Shown piece by piece: positions 1-10,134 of a DNA stretch of 64,000 bases. This DNA is from Blepharisma stoltei (Eukaryota > Ciliophora > Heterotrichea > Heterotrichida > Blepharismidae). Positions within the stretch are counted from its first letter, which is position 1. The number at the start of each line of letters is the position of its first letter. Under the pieces are notes generated by a model that saw only the letters and a program-made list of their open reading frames with translations, was not told the DNA's origin and did no database searches. The position numbers and the translations under genes are program-made. The stretch lies in NCBI GenBank assembly GCA_914767885.1, contig CAJZBQ010000011.1, forward strand, positions 62,001-126,000, read 5' to 3'.

Positions 1-2147
1 AAAGATGCTTGGACTATAGATATCATTTTCCCATTAATTAATACACCTGATATAAGCTCAGGTATTTTTTTCATAAAAGATGCTTTAATATACTCAAGAG
101 AATATTCACATTGAAATTCTTCAAAATCTGTAACACTCCCAGTATAATTTAATTTTTTATTTTCGTCGTGAATAAACTTTATATAGCACAAAATCTTATA
201 TCACTCATCATCCATTTCATTAGAGTTAAAAATGTATCTTATTCTGATCTTTAAATAAGAAGCCTCCTTGAATAATTTAAGAGTATGGAATATTAAAGCT
301 TGGTCATTTATTCCTGCAAATACTACATAAGTCATTAATTTTGAATTCCCATTAAAATCAAAATTATACCCAAAGCTTGGTATTCCATAATAAATTTCTT
401 CATTTAGAATCCCATCTAAGAGATTTAAATGGTTTCTCTCAATTGGGAATTCACTTGTTAAATTTTCAAAATAGCTAGTGAGAGGGGATCTCAAGATTCC
501 TTTTACTTTAGCATTCATTATATTTCTCTTTTCTTTTCTGAGTTCGCCAATAATGGTTTTATCGAAATGCTTATCAAAATTTATCTCAAGGACTTGCCCA
601 TTTAAAATTCAATGAACTGGCCCACATAATCTAAAATTATCGCAAATAATGGTAGGAAGTCTCTTCTTGGAATTTATTATTGCTTCAAATTCAGCAGTTT
701 CGCAATAGTTTTTGGCTAATGAATGGACTTCTAATGCTGTCATATTGTACTCTAATTTTCCAAAAAAATCAGTAATAGAAGTCTCATTGCTTTCCAAGCA
801 TTTGCATGCTTGATGCATGACGAAAGCCAAATCAGGATTTCCAAGAAATACAAATCCAAGCCTAACAGGGTAATTCTTTGTATATAAATATATGACCGCT
901 TTTATTCCCTTTCACCCAATTTCTTTATCTAAATCCACAATAGCTATCAGATTATAAAAATTTTTTGCGACCTTTGCCAAGTCAACATCATAAGTACTCA
1001 AAAAATCAGACGTTTTTTTCTGCCATTCAGAATATTTTAAGTCTTTTTCTAAATCATTTATGTAGATTCTTCCTATGCTAGAACCAGTTTTCAAATGTTT
1101 ACTCACTGATATATCCGTGTGGACTCTTAAATTGAAATTGCCTAGCATTATCAGTGCTGTACTTTGAGGGATTCCTATCATTTTGAGCTCTTCAATAGCA
1201 TTATATTCTGCTCTGAGGACTGATAAAACAGTAAATAATTCTGCTGGCACATAATGGTTATTTATCAAGATCACTCCTTCATCTTTAAACTGCTTAAAAT
1301 TTACCTTAGCATTCAGCTCTGTTACTGAGAGTGAGTCCTTTTTGAATGATTCTGAAAACTTGGTTGAATTTAGATCTGGTATATTCTCAGGAAAATTTTC
1401 TAGTAACTTTAAGATTCTTTTTCAATTAGGTAGCATTGATACCAATTTTTTCAGGGCTTTAAATTTGAAATCTGATTAGTATTTACTGTTATCTTTGGCT
1501 ATTAATTGGCTTTCATAGTGATTTTTTAATTGCAGCTCAACTCCATAGCCTCCTAAATGATCAGCTTCGTTTATTCTTGTATCTCTATGCCTTAGAACAT
1601 AAGTCGCATTATTTTTGATACAAAAATCTCTGATTTTTAAAGAAATCTCAGAAAAATGGATATCAGAAATATCCAAATAAGCAATGACTGAATTTTTGCC
1701 TTTAAACATGGTATGATCGAAATGATAGATATCTATTTCTTTAGTGGCAAAGAGGCTTTTATCTAATAAACATGAAGCTGCAGAGTTAATAATATAAAAG
1801 TCTCGGCAATTTTCCTTTAGCGCTGCTCTGTCTTTTTCTTCCAATTTTGAATAAAATTCCATTCTAGCTGAAAATTCTCTATTGCTTAAAGAACAATTTA
1901 TCAGCTTTTTCTCAATCTCACTTCTCGATATTTTGCTTATTATAGCATCTATATTGAGCCTATCCCCAACAATTTCTTCAATTTTACCAATGAAATATCA
2001 AAATTTCCCGATTTCTGCGAAGTATTCACTTTATAGTTTTTACCTCATTTCTTGTAATAATGTTCTCTGACTTGGTCCTTTCCAATTTGTTTCAACTTCA
2101 ATTTTTGTTTGTGCAAACCCTAAACCAATAATTAAGAAAAATCACAT
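1..2147 (-). CDS. UGGT: UDP-glucose:glycoprotein glucosyltransferase (UGGT), N-terminal part; runs off window
   Basis: UGGT is the ER folding sensor that re-glucosylates N-glycans of misfolded glycoproteins. The model starts at 2147 with a short signal peptide (MWFFLIIGLGFAQT). It continues with the family's N-terminal pattern VETNWKGPSQRTLLQEMSEY, then GGYGVELQLKNH, GVILINNHYVP and YPVRLGFVFLGN, which match the thioredoxin-like domains of UGGT. The catalytic glycosyltransferase domain lies outside the window, beyond position 1. The frame is continuous only if in-frame TGA codons (for example near 911, 608 and 200) are read as Trp and two 15-nt introns (1472-1486 and 2029-2043) are removed. 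There is no IES in this part. Identification is by recognised motifs in the right order; confidence is high for the family. Confidence 0.88.
1472..1486 (-). other. 15-nt intron in UGGT
   Basis: On the minus strand this reads GTAAATACTAATCAG. It has GT-AG ends and an internal TAAT branch-like motif. Without removal the frame hits TAA inside it; with removal the UGGT frame is open on both sides. Such 15-nt introns are typical of heterotrich ciliates. Confidence 0.85.
2029..2043 (-). other. 15-nt intron in UGGT
   Basis: On the minus strand this reads GTAAAAACTATAAAG. It contains in-frame TAA; removing it joins TLLQEM to SEYFAEIGKFW in frame, matching the start of the mature UGGT protein. Confidence 0.8.
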
Positions 2148-2199
2148 AGAAAAATAATTAAAAATGGTTTCGATTTTACCAGCAATGAGATTAATTAAT

Positions 2200-2577
2200 G
2201 GCTTTAAGATTTAAATGTAAAATAAAATGTAGAAAGCCTTTGAAAGTAAGGTGATTCCTTGCTCAATAGTAAAAGAATTTAAATTGAGATCAGGAAAAAT
2301 ACTAGATTATTCATTGCAATAGAATAAGAACTGCTAAAAGACTAGAAGAGTTTGGAGGATTATTTTCAGTCAACCCAAAGTACGCAAAAGAGTTGCTATA
2401 CTGCATAGGCCCTTCCATAATGCAGATTCAGGGCTCGATTTTACAAATAAGATAATAGAGGAATATGGAAACAGTATTGTTGCTTATCTTATGTTAGCTG
2501 GATCTACAGGAGGTTTAGTATTATTGGCCGGCACAAATTATCAGAACTTATCTAAAAGACAATGGACAAATAAATAA
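2200..2577 (+). other. Possible small gene or decayed gene; frame not resolved
   Basis: Two stretches look protein-coding but lie in different frames. Around 2240-2460 one frame reads ESKVIPCSIVKEF, followed after stops by FGGLFSVNPKYAKELL. Around 2440-2577 another frame reads IIEEYGNSIVAYLMLAG, a likely membrane segment, and ends on TAA at about 2577. A TA-bounded excision near 2303-2343 would fix one break but not the shift between the two parts. I cannot place a start codon. It may be a short membrane-protein gene with unrecognised introns or IESs, or a relic. Confidence 0.3.
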
Positions 2578-2648
2578 AATTCCAAACAAAGATTTAAATT
2601 TCATATTAATTGTCACACTCAAACTTTAACTCTAAATATTTCATATTA

Positions 2649-3128
2649 ATGGGGTTTATCTCAGCTTTTCTATGCGTGTTTGTCCCATTAGTCTCATTTT
2701 CCACCTACATCACATTTAGACAAGGCAACAAGCTTCCCCAAATAACCCGCCAAACAGGAAGATCTATAGGTATGGGCTACAACTACTTGCGTATCGTAAT
2801 CAAGCACATGACTCCAAAATCCAACGAAAGCATCGAAGTTATTAGAAAAATGCGACAAGTCGGCCAGCAAGCCTTTGCGTTTAGCAATGAAGTTAAATGG
2901 AATTTATTGGAAACCAAGCCACTCATAAAAGAAGCTTTTCCCAATCTCACTGAAGATCCTTTTAATAAATTCGGCCTAAGAGGTGAAATTAAAGGCGAAG
3001 AAGAGAAAAAGCCAAATCCAGCAGCATCTACGTCAAATTTAATTGCAGAAACCTTTAACCAGCGCTCTCAGCTAATTAAAAAGAAAAAGCAAAAAGCGCT
3101 TGAAGAAGAAACCTCGAACAGAATTTAA
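2649..3128 (+). CDS. Small membrane-anchored protein, function unknown
   Basis: This 159-residue protein begins at the ATG at 2649. It has an N-terminal hydrophobic segment (MGFISAFLCVFVPLVSF), then a basic amphipathic stretch (RQGNKLPQITRQTGRSIG), and a charged Lys/Glu-rich C-terminus (KKKKQKALEEE). The hydrophobic helix followed by a KLP.ITRQ.GRSIG pattern recalls TatA-like proteins, but the resemblance is short and I would not assign that function. It converges on the acyl-CoA oxidase gene with only 14 bp between the stop codons. No TGA-Trp or IES is seen in it. Confidence 0.6.
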   Translation: MGFISAFLCVFVPLVSFSTYITFRQGNKLPQITRQTGRSIGMGYNYLRIVIKHMTPKSNESIEVIRKMRQVGQQAFAFSNEVKWNLLETKPLIKEAFPNLTEDPFNKFGLRGEIKGEEEKKPNPAASTSNLIAETFNQRSQLIKKKKQKALEEETSNRI

Positions 3129-3142
3129 TTGTAATGATTTAA

Positions 3143-5107
3143 CTATAATTTTGGCTCAATAAAGTTAGGCTGCACCATTGATTTGAAGTTCTTTAACGCC
3201 TTTTCTGTATTAAAAGTAGATTTTTCAGCCCAGTTTTGTAGAGTCTCTAATCCGTCTTTGTCTCCTGCAAATGCTGAGTTAAGCGCATTATCTGTATACC
3301 CAAATGCATCAGTTAGTCCAATTACCGCATATCTTAGCTCACTCAGCAGGACTTCTATTTTTTCATCTAAAATTTCTTCAGGTTTCCCATTAGTAAAAAA
3401 CCCGCATTCATAATATTCAGCTATTCCTTCTTTAATATAAATAGCTGCATATAGCTCGCATAATTTCAATAGCACTTTTTTGGTTTTTCCTTTTTGGGTC
3501 ATCGCTGCATCTTTAAACTGCAAAAACACAAAAAGCACTAAATGGGCCTTAGCCATCTCAATTAGGTCTGATTGAGCTCTTTCGTAGAAAATTTCAATAA
3601 ATGGGAACCCTTCATCCATTTCTCTTGCAAACCTTTCTGAAGTCCTTTTCGCGACGTAGCAAGATCTGACCCTCAAAAATTCTTCAAATGATAGCACATT
3701 GGCGAGGTCTCTTAATGATTTTACTTTGCAGGTATGTTTCATATAAATGTCTATGTAGTTTAAATACTGCAAAGAATCACGCAATTTTTGGCCTGCTTTT
3801 AAGCCTTTTATAGCTTTTAGTAAAAATGAAGCACACTGGAGCATTAAGACTGTATTGTCGCCTTCATACGTGACTGATGGAGAAAAATCGAGATAAATGG
3901 TAGGAAGTCCTGATAGTAATGAATACCCATGCATCCCTAAAGCTTCTCTGCATTTTTCTATATCTTTAAGCGTCTGTGAAGTAAATAATGATTTCAGCCC
4001 AGACGCTATGCTATGCATTTCTTTGACGTAGCTTAGATCTCCTGCTCTGAGCTTTAGCAACATATTAATGTTCATTTGTTTTACCTTATGACTCGTCAAA
4101 TAAATTGCATAACAATTCGCGATTGCAGGAATTAAAGAATATTGATACCCTTGATAGTCAATTATTTTCATAGGTTTGCCATCTGAATCTAGATTTTCTG
4201 TGTTATTAAAACAATACCTTGCAGCTATTATAAGTGCTTTGGCTAGGTGTCTTGAGCAGTCTCTTATAATCCCAACTCTGATCTCCATCATAACAAAAAA
4301 CCTCATATTTGCAAACGGCGGGGAATAATAAGTCCCATCCCTTCTAATTCTTCCATATTTTGATAGCAAATTTTCCATAGGGACTCTTACAGAGTGAAGC
4401 TGCAAAAATCCATTATCAACTCTTCCCCAGCCTAATTTCGGCCCAATATCGCCTAAAGTGATGCCTTTTAATGGGTGGTGTGACTCCATTGACCTTATTT
4501 GGACTATAAAAGGATGGACTCCATAATTATTCCCATCACTAATCAGCTTTGCAAAGACCACACAATGGTTCGCTGTCAGTCCTAACGATCCAATCCAAAA
4601 TTTCGACGCTGATACTGTAGGCGAATTTATTATAAACTCTTGTGTCGATTTATCATAAACAGCTGTCGTTTCTATATTCCTCACATCAGACCCATGCCCT
4701 ATTTCAGTTTGTGCATAACACCCTATGACTTTATTTTCTTTAATTAATTTCAGCCACTTGTAGCGCTGCTTAGGACTTCCTAATGCTTGAATTGCAAGCC
4801 GAAACATCGTGAAATGAGTATCAAATGGTGTAGGGCCTATGTGTTTAAACATGTCCCATATGATTTCTTCATGTTTTTCATCATAGACTTTTCACTTGTC
4901 CAATACAAATTTCACTTTTTGGTAGGCTTTATTTAATGATTGTTTCCTTGAAAGCCAATAAAGGTCAGGCGTGTTCTTGGTGACTGGGTCATTTGCCAGA
5001 ATATTCCACCTTTCTATGATTTTTGGTATATTAGGGCCGTATATCAGGTTTGTAAGGTCTTTTACGCTGAAATCAATCCCTTTACGCTCTTGGGCTAAAT
5101 TTTCCAT
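3143..5107 (-). CDS. ACOX: Peroxisomal acyl-CoA oxidase
   Basis: Acyl-CoA oxidases catalyse the first, FAD-dependent step of peroxisomal beta-oxidation and produce H2O2. The 654-residue reading frame has the N-terminal MENLAQERKGIDFSVKDLTN segment, the flavin-domain motif CYAQTEIGHGSDVRNIETTA, LGWGRVDNGFLQLHSVRVP, and near residue 420 the TYEGDNTVLMLQ motif carrying the catalytic glutamate. The C-terminus PKL is a plausible variant PTS1 signal. One TGA near 4892 must be Trp (VLDKWKVYDEKHEEIIWDMF). I place the start at 5107 because it matches family N-termini and because the frame upstream to 5176 overlaps the divergent neighbour on the other strand. The two start codons are then only 8 bp apart. 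Confidence 0.9.
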
Positions 5108-5115
5108 ATAAAAAT

Positions 5116-5610
5116 ATGACGGAACTTTATTTTGCACTGGGCTGCACGTCAATGTGCGCCTCATTGGTGACTGCAAGCTATGGGTATAGGGGTTTTCCCT
5201 ATATGGCCCGATAAGGGCCGCGGATTCTCCGTGGAATCCCTCTGTTTGTCAAACCAACTCAATGCGTTGGTTTTGGTTCAATTCCACGGAGAATCCACGG
5301 CCCTTATCGGGCCATATAGGGAAAACACCTATATCATGGAGGTATGAACTATGAGCAAAAAAAGAAATGGGAGAAGGCTGTGAGATATCAACAATTGGGA
5401 AGCATTCCGCTACTCTTTGTAGGGAATAAAAAAAATAAGCACATTCCTGGAGCACTTTCAGCAGCTGGGGTGAGCTTGTTTTGTTTACCACTTTATTATT
5501 ATGCGAAGACTGAAGACTCTAAATTTAACTTTGCAATGCCTTGGGGAGGAGTCCTTATGATGGCAAGCTGGCTGACTTTAGGATTCTTACTCCCCATTCC
5601 AAGTCAGTAG
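5116..5610 (+). CDS. TMEM256: TMEM256/DUF423-family small membrane protein, interrupted by a 147-bp IES
   Basis: Joining 5116-5186 to 5334-5610 gives 115 residues beginning MTELYFALGCTSMCASLVTA, then SYGYHGGMNYEQKKKWEKAV, with hydrophobic segments and PWGGVLMMASWLTLGFL at the end. Order and length match TMEM256 (about 113 residues; ASYG.HG near the start, LFC..YY in the middle, GG.L...GWL near the end). The exact function of the family is unsettled. Without removing the palindrome the N-terminus is lost and only the second half reads. The gene shares an 8-bp start-to-start gap with acyl-CoA oxidase, so any promoter must overlap coding or untranslated sequence of one of them. Confidence 0.8.
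5185..5333 (+). mobile_element. Palindromic TA-bounded IES in the TMEM256-like gene
   Basis: The ends are inverted repeats of about 48 bp, starting TATAGGGGTTTTCCCTATAT on the left and ending CCTATA on the right. A second small stem (AACCAAC/GTTGGTT) lies in the centre. Removing it while keeping one TA changes GGGTA...TATCATGG into GGGTATCATGG and restores the TMEM256 frame (SYG-YHGG). Excised length is 147 bp. Confidence 0.85.
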
Positions 5611-5689
5611 CCTTTTTCTACTCAAGGACATTATTTTTTTTCAAAATAATTTATAATATTTATGTTTTATAATAGACTTCGTTGAGATT

Positions 5690-5825
5690 TACTATAATAA
5701 TTATTAAATATATATAAATCAAGGATTCCAAAAAAAAAATTGTGCTTTCTCACAGAAAGTTTATTTTTCTCTAAAATCGGATTTTTCCAATGATTTTGCT
5801 CGCTAAAAGAGAGGGGTTAGCTTAA
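5690..5825 (-). mobile_element. Possible degenerate MITE end upstream of GPHR
   Basis: The stretch near 5775-5820 (TTTTTCCAATGATTTTGCTC, then GAGAGGGGTTAG) resembles the outer end of the abundant MITE family in minus orientation. The other end is not recognisable. The rest of 5611-5927 is AT-rich and shows no gene. Confidence 0.35.
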
Positions 5826-5927
5826 TCTAGCTAAAATAATCGACTTAATTTATAGAAGACTGTTGGGATTTAAGTGCAGTTATTTCTTTATAGGAAAGTC
5901 AAAAAATCAGAGTTTAATTAGATTAAA

Positions 5928-8050
5928 ATGGAAACAGGAACATGGATTATTATCTCATTATCTTGACTTTTATTATTAGGCCTTGCCTACATGTTTGTTC
6001 ATTATTGGCTTTTACACAACTTCGAAATCCAAAATCCCTTTGTTGAACTGCTTTTCAGCGCCACTTTTGCGGCATCTGGAGCTCTTTTAGAACTTTTCCT
6101 ATTGGAGCTGACGTCGATTGAAGTGAATCCTGGGATTTGAAAAATAATTTTTGGCTGTTTTAGTACTTTGATGCTTTATATTGTCCCAATTTATTTTATT
6201 TATTCTTTTGTATTTGCATTCAGACTCAAGTGACTGCTTTGAATTATTTTTGTAGTAATTTATTTATGAGAGTTAAGCTACTATTGGTATTTGACTATTG
6301 GGACATCAGAAAATTTAGAGTTCCTGCATTATTCTATTATAGAGCAGATTAAGTTGTTAGGGGTTAACGGAGTATTGATAAGTGCTTGCTTGTCAGGATT
6401 CGGAGCAGTGAATTGTGCTTACAATTATTTTAATTTTTTTAATGTGGCATCTACCCAGGCTGATTTAAAAGAGTTTTGCAGACTATCCAAGAGAAATATC
6501 GTAAACCTTGTGAAAATAAAGCAAAAAAGGTTGTTTTTGCCTTTGGAAAAGAAAAATTTGGGATGAGCCAAATCTCTGGTAGGCATATTCAATGGATCTT
6601 TTAATTCAGATCCAAAAATGGAAGCTTTGGATGCAGAGTTGCAAGCAGCTGAGGCAATTCATCAGCAGTACTTGCAGACAGTGTCAGAGATAGTCGAAAA
6701 TAGAGAAAAAGAAAAATTGTCAAAGACTTTTAAAGGGAGAATATATTCATTATTTGCAAAATTCCTTGTTATTTATAAGAAATAAAATGCGTGACATTGA
6801 GGAACTTAGACTCCGAGGCGCACTCCCTATAGAGCAGGTAGGATTCATCCTGATGCTCTGAAAGTAGGGCCTCTGTTCCGGTGGAAGTAGGCCTTCAGGC
6901 TTGGGGATGCTTTGCAAAAAAGGGAAGTTTTATTTCTCACCCGAAGATTTTTACTGTCCCTGCCAGATGGGCTAGACAGGTTTTGCCTACCATATGGTCT
7001 TTCCTCATCGGGACCATCGGGGCGCTATCTAAAAGCGGCTCTGTTCAGGGCGAGCTAATCCCTTGGACAGGTGGTTCAGGACGGAAATTCAAAATGGCGT
7101 CCTCGGATGCCATTTTGGAGCTGAGACGGGGCAGATGGTCAGCGCCTGCGGGAGCGCTTATGGCCGGATACATAATAACTTAACTTTAAACTTGTTATTT
7201 ATGGCATTTACAAAGTAGTTTTTTCGATATATAATGTTGCTTTACAAAAGAAATATTCAATAGACCCTGTTACCCGAGGCTTACATATTTTTTGCTATAT
7301 TTTTGGACTTGATGAGTCATTTTTGAATTTTGTCATTGAACACTCAAGTTTTGCGTTTATTGGGATTTTAATTTTCACAAATATCCGAAGCTTTGCCAAT
7401 ATTTTGGTTTCCATTGTAAACCAATGTGGGAAACTGCTTTCCTCTGGGCTTTCGTCTGAATCCTTGTTATTAATGCTTACTCCCCCACCCTCCCTGAGCG
7501 CAAAAAACCATTGGAAAATCCCTAATTTTTGGGTAAAAAACTCATCATCCATTACCGAACAAAAAATGTTCTCAATATTATTTTTTTTTTATGAAAAAAA
7601 AATTATATGCAAATGATAATTATTATAATGAAATCTCGAGCAAATTATGTAGAATTTTAAACAGCTTGCATTTTTAAATATAAATTTTGCAAACTAAATT
7701 AATTTTAGCTTTCCAGTTATCTCAAATTGGGAGTTTTAAAAATTTTGAAAAAATTATTTGCTATGAATTTTTTACAAAATAATATTAGCCCCCATCTATG
7801 AGCTAACAAAATTTTTTTGCTCGCTCAAGGAGCTAGTGAAGTTATGGGAGCTTATTTCATGGCAACCGTTATAATGATGAGAGCTAATTTGCCTGAAAAG
7901 AAAAGAGAAGCTATGACTAATGCTTTAAGTGGTGTAGATTTTTTCAGCTTCCATCATTTATTTGATGGAGCTTTCGCAATATCATCAGTTATTACAGCCG
8001 TGATCTTATATTTGAAATATATTTTTCAAATTAAAAAGAAAACGATGTAG
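5928..8050 (+). CDS. GPHR: Golgi pH regulator (GPHR/GTG) family channel, split by a SINE-like insert and a MITE IES
   Basis: GPHR proteins are multi-pass anion channels or sensors of the Golgi and plasma membrane. Removing 6777-7202 (insert plus one target copy) and 7480-7835 gives 447 codons including TAG, against about 455 residues in human GPHR. Matching blocks in order are NPFVELLFSATFAASGALLE, IIEQIKLLGVNGVLISACLS, GFGAVNCAYNY, LSKTFKGRIYS, DPVTRGLHIFCYI, LLLMLSEVMGAYFMATVIMM, and SFHHLFDGAFAISSVITAVI. Several TGA codons are read as Trp (for example SLSWLLLLGLAYMFVHYWL at the start). Each insertion sits inside a conserved block and its removal restores that block, which strongly supports both models. 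The gene cannot work unless both inserts are removed. Confidence 0.9.
6765..7202 (+). mobile_element. SINE-like retroposon (family B) in GPHR exon with 12-bp target duplication
   Basis: CTTGTTATTTAT occurs at 6765-6776 and again at 7191-7202, flanking a 414-bp GC-richer insert. Related copies lie at 59342-59679 (plus) and about 36232-36545 (minus), sharing blocks such as CAGATGGG.TAGACAGGTTTTGCC and ACTCCGAGGCGCA. Target duplications of variable length suggest retroposition by a LINE-type machinery. The duplicated site contains TA, so a TA-to-TA excision removes the insert exactly and rejoins KFLVIY to GIYKVVF. Confidence 0.75.
7478..7835 (+). mobile_element. MITE family 1, IES in GPHR
   Basis: The left end is TTACTCCCCCACCCTCCCTG and the right end is a degenerate TCGCTCAAGGAGCTAGTG. 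The interior shares the family's GATAATTATTATAATGAAAT and AATTTTAAACAGCTTGC blocks. Removal with one TA kept joins LLLML to SEVMGAYF, the conserved GPHR motif. Excised length is 356 bp. Confidence 0.85.
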
Positions 8051-8226
8051 TTAGTGTCACAAAATAATTAAATAAAACTGTGAAGCAAATAACTAAAATA
8101 GGCATAAGAGAAAATAATATTAATTTTATCTATGTTTTAATCTATAAGGATTAAGAAAAATTGTTTTGTTTGATTTTAGGACAGAAACTATTAGTATGGT
8201 ATATATAATTCTCTAATATTAAAAAT

Positions 8227-9725
8227 TGCTGAGAAAACTTCAGATCAGTGAAAACTTGAAAATATTTATTACTCCTATACTTACAGTTTTAAGAATTATA
8301 TTAGAACCTACACTATTCTATTTGTTTTCTCCACAAAGGGAGCAACAGTTTCTAAAAGAATATTGAATTTTTTTCCAATGTTTATTATACGCAACTGAGT
8401 TTCTCAATCTTTTTGATAGATTCAGCAACAAATTTGTGAACTTCAGCATAACTGCACAATTTCCATTCCTTTTAAGTATATACATTCTATTCTGGACTAT
8501 TTTTTATCAAATTCTGAGAATTCTAATTGAAAATGAAAATGTTTTGGTGCTCAGTGCTACTTTGCCTATATATATACTAATTTGGGCATATTTAAACTTT
8601 GTGCTTTCATTCGTAGGCTGCTTTTTGAAGGAACTCTTCTCAACAGAAACGTTTTCATTTCATGTTTATGCCTTATTATTGTTCGTGCTCATTGTGAAAG
8701 AAGTTTTTCTAAAATCATGGTTGTCTCTTTACATAATTATTTATTTTTTATTTTGGATTGGCATATGGGCTAGTATTATTACAGGCGCTATCGGCACCGG
8801 AGCTCGATTTATTAAAATATTTTATTCACAATTTTCAAGTACCCATGATTTTATAAAAGCTTCTAAAGAGTTTATCGATAACTGGCTGGCATCTGAAACC
8901 AAAAATCTTGCAAAATGTTTCAAATGATTATTTGGAGATCTTACAAAAGCGATTGGATTGTTCGTTTCGAATGTTAACAAAACAGAATTTTTTTATACTC
9001 CCCCTTCCATGAGTGAAACTATTGGGAAAATCCTTATTTTTTGCCAAAAACCCACCCAGTGTGAGTGAATGAAAAAAAAATTGATATACAAGTGATAATT
9101 ATTATAATGGCATATCTAGCTAACTCTGTTTAATTTTAAACAGATTGTACTTTAAACATAAACTTTGCAAATTAATTAATTTTTGCTCTCCGATTTTTTT
9201 TTATTGGACTTTTTCATATTTTAAAAAAAAATTATTGTAAAATTTATATATGATGATAACTCCCTCTATGAGCAAACAAATTTTGAAGGGGTGAGTTAGT
9301 AATATTTATCTTATAGAACTATATTTAGATATACTTGCTCTTCCACTTGCTCTTCCACTTGCTCTTCCACTTGCATTGGTTTTGCTTATAAGAAACGGAT
9401 ATTCGGATAGTTCTAGGAGACACTTTTGACTAAATACTTTTGCAATAGTATTTATGTCAGAAATGATTTGGCATTGCTTACCCCCCTCCGTGAGCGAACA
9501 AAAATGTTTTATAAAAAAAGATTTATGTATATAATTGATAATTATCATAACAAAGTCTCTAGCTAATTCTGTTTTAATTTTAAACAGCCTACATTTTAAA
9601 ATATAAATTTTGCAAAATAAATTAATTTTTTCTTCTCAAATTGGGGAATTTTTTTACATTTTTTAAAAAAAAAATTAATCGCGAACCACGGAGGTGGGGA
9701 GTTAGCATTAATTTTAGGATCATAA
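8227..9725 (+). CDS. Multi-pass membrane protein, tandem family copy 1 (two MITE IESs; start codon missing)
   Basis: The frame opens as LRKLQISENLKIFITPILT and runs through the hydrophobic family core (ITGAIGTGARFIKIFYSQFS, DFIKASKEFIDNWLASE). It is interrupted at 8996-9298 and 9479-9704 by MITEs; removing both gives the family C-terminus HCLALILGS. The positions where the other four copies have ATG read ATT here, and TAA lies just upstream in frame, so either the start has been lost or an upstream exon is unrecognised. It carries a unique repeat LALP x3 (CTTGCTCTTCCA). The family is not one I recognise. It has about seven or eight hydrophobic segments and no obvious catalytic motif. Confidence 0.6.
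8996..9298 (+). mobile_element. MITE family 1, IES in membrane-family copy 1
   Basis: The left end is TATACTCCCCCTTCCATGAG and the right end is AAGGGGTGAGTTAG. Keeping one TA restores the frame FFYSNIYLIE, comparable with FFKNTYLIE in the paralogues. Confidence 0.75.
9479..9704 (+). mobile_element. Truncated MITE family 1, IES in membrane-family copy 1
   Basis: It begins TTACCCCCCTCCGTGAGCG and ends GGTGGGGAGTTAGC. It lacks part of the first half of the consensus. Removal gives HCLALILGS followed by TAA, matching the paralogues' HCLALI. Confidence 0.75.
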
Positions 9726-10134
9726 TTAACAATATTAGCATTATAGAAAACTTAGATTTGTTAATTTTAATTGATATTTTTAGTGCTATTTGTAGTAAAT
9801 TTCTTAGCAGCTAATCATAAATGATATAATAAATGAATTCCTATAAGTAAAAATAAATTATAAGATTTAATTTTAATTTGAATATATAAAAATAATTTTT
9901 CCCCTTCATTTAGTTCCAATATGCAAAGAATAAAATAGTGTGAAACAAATATAAATTGGCATAAGAGAAATAAATAATAATTTTATGAATATCCCAAAAA
10001 CTATATCTAACAATTTTGTTATTTAGAAATGATATTCCATACTTCGGTCTAAAAAGATTCTAAATTGTCTATTGCAGTAAATTTTTTGAATTTAAAAATA
10101 GAATTTATTAGTGCCTAATTTTGATAAAATATAA
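9726..10134 (+). other. Intergenic spacer, no gene seen
   Basis: AT-rich. Part of it (ACTTAGATTTGTTAATTTTA, then AGTGCTATTTGTAGTAAATTTC) is a diverged version of the small ORF found intact after copy 4. The end (CCCAAAAACTATATC, then ATACTTCGGTC) recurs before copies 3 and 4 and marks the tandem-duplication unit. Confidence 0.5.

Noticed and set aside
2649-3128. TatA-type protein translocase
   Set aside because: Only a short KLP.ITRQ.GRSIG resemblance after a hydrophobic helix; too weak for a functional call.
6881-7183. 100-codon plus-strand ORF with rare codon use
   Set aside because: It lies inside the GC-richer SINE-like insert in GPHR, is not conserved in the copy at 59 kb, and has no domain.
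7295-7616. ORFs on both strands running from GPHR into the MITE
   Set aside because: The plus ORF is the GPHR exon read on into the element; the minus ORF is its complement.
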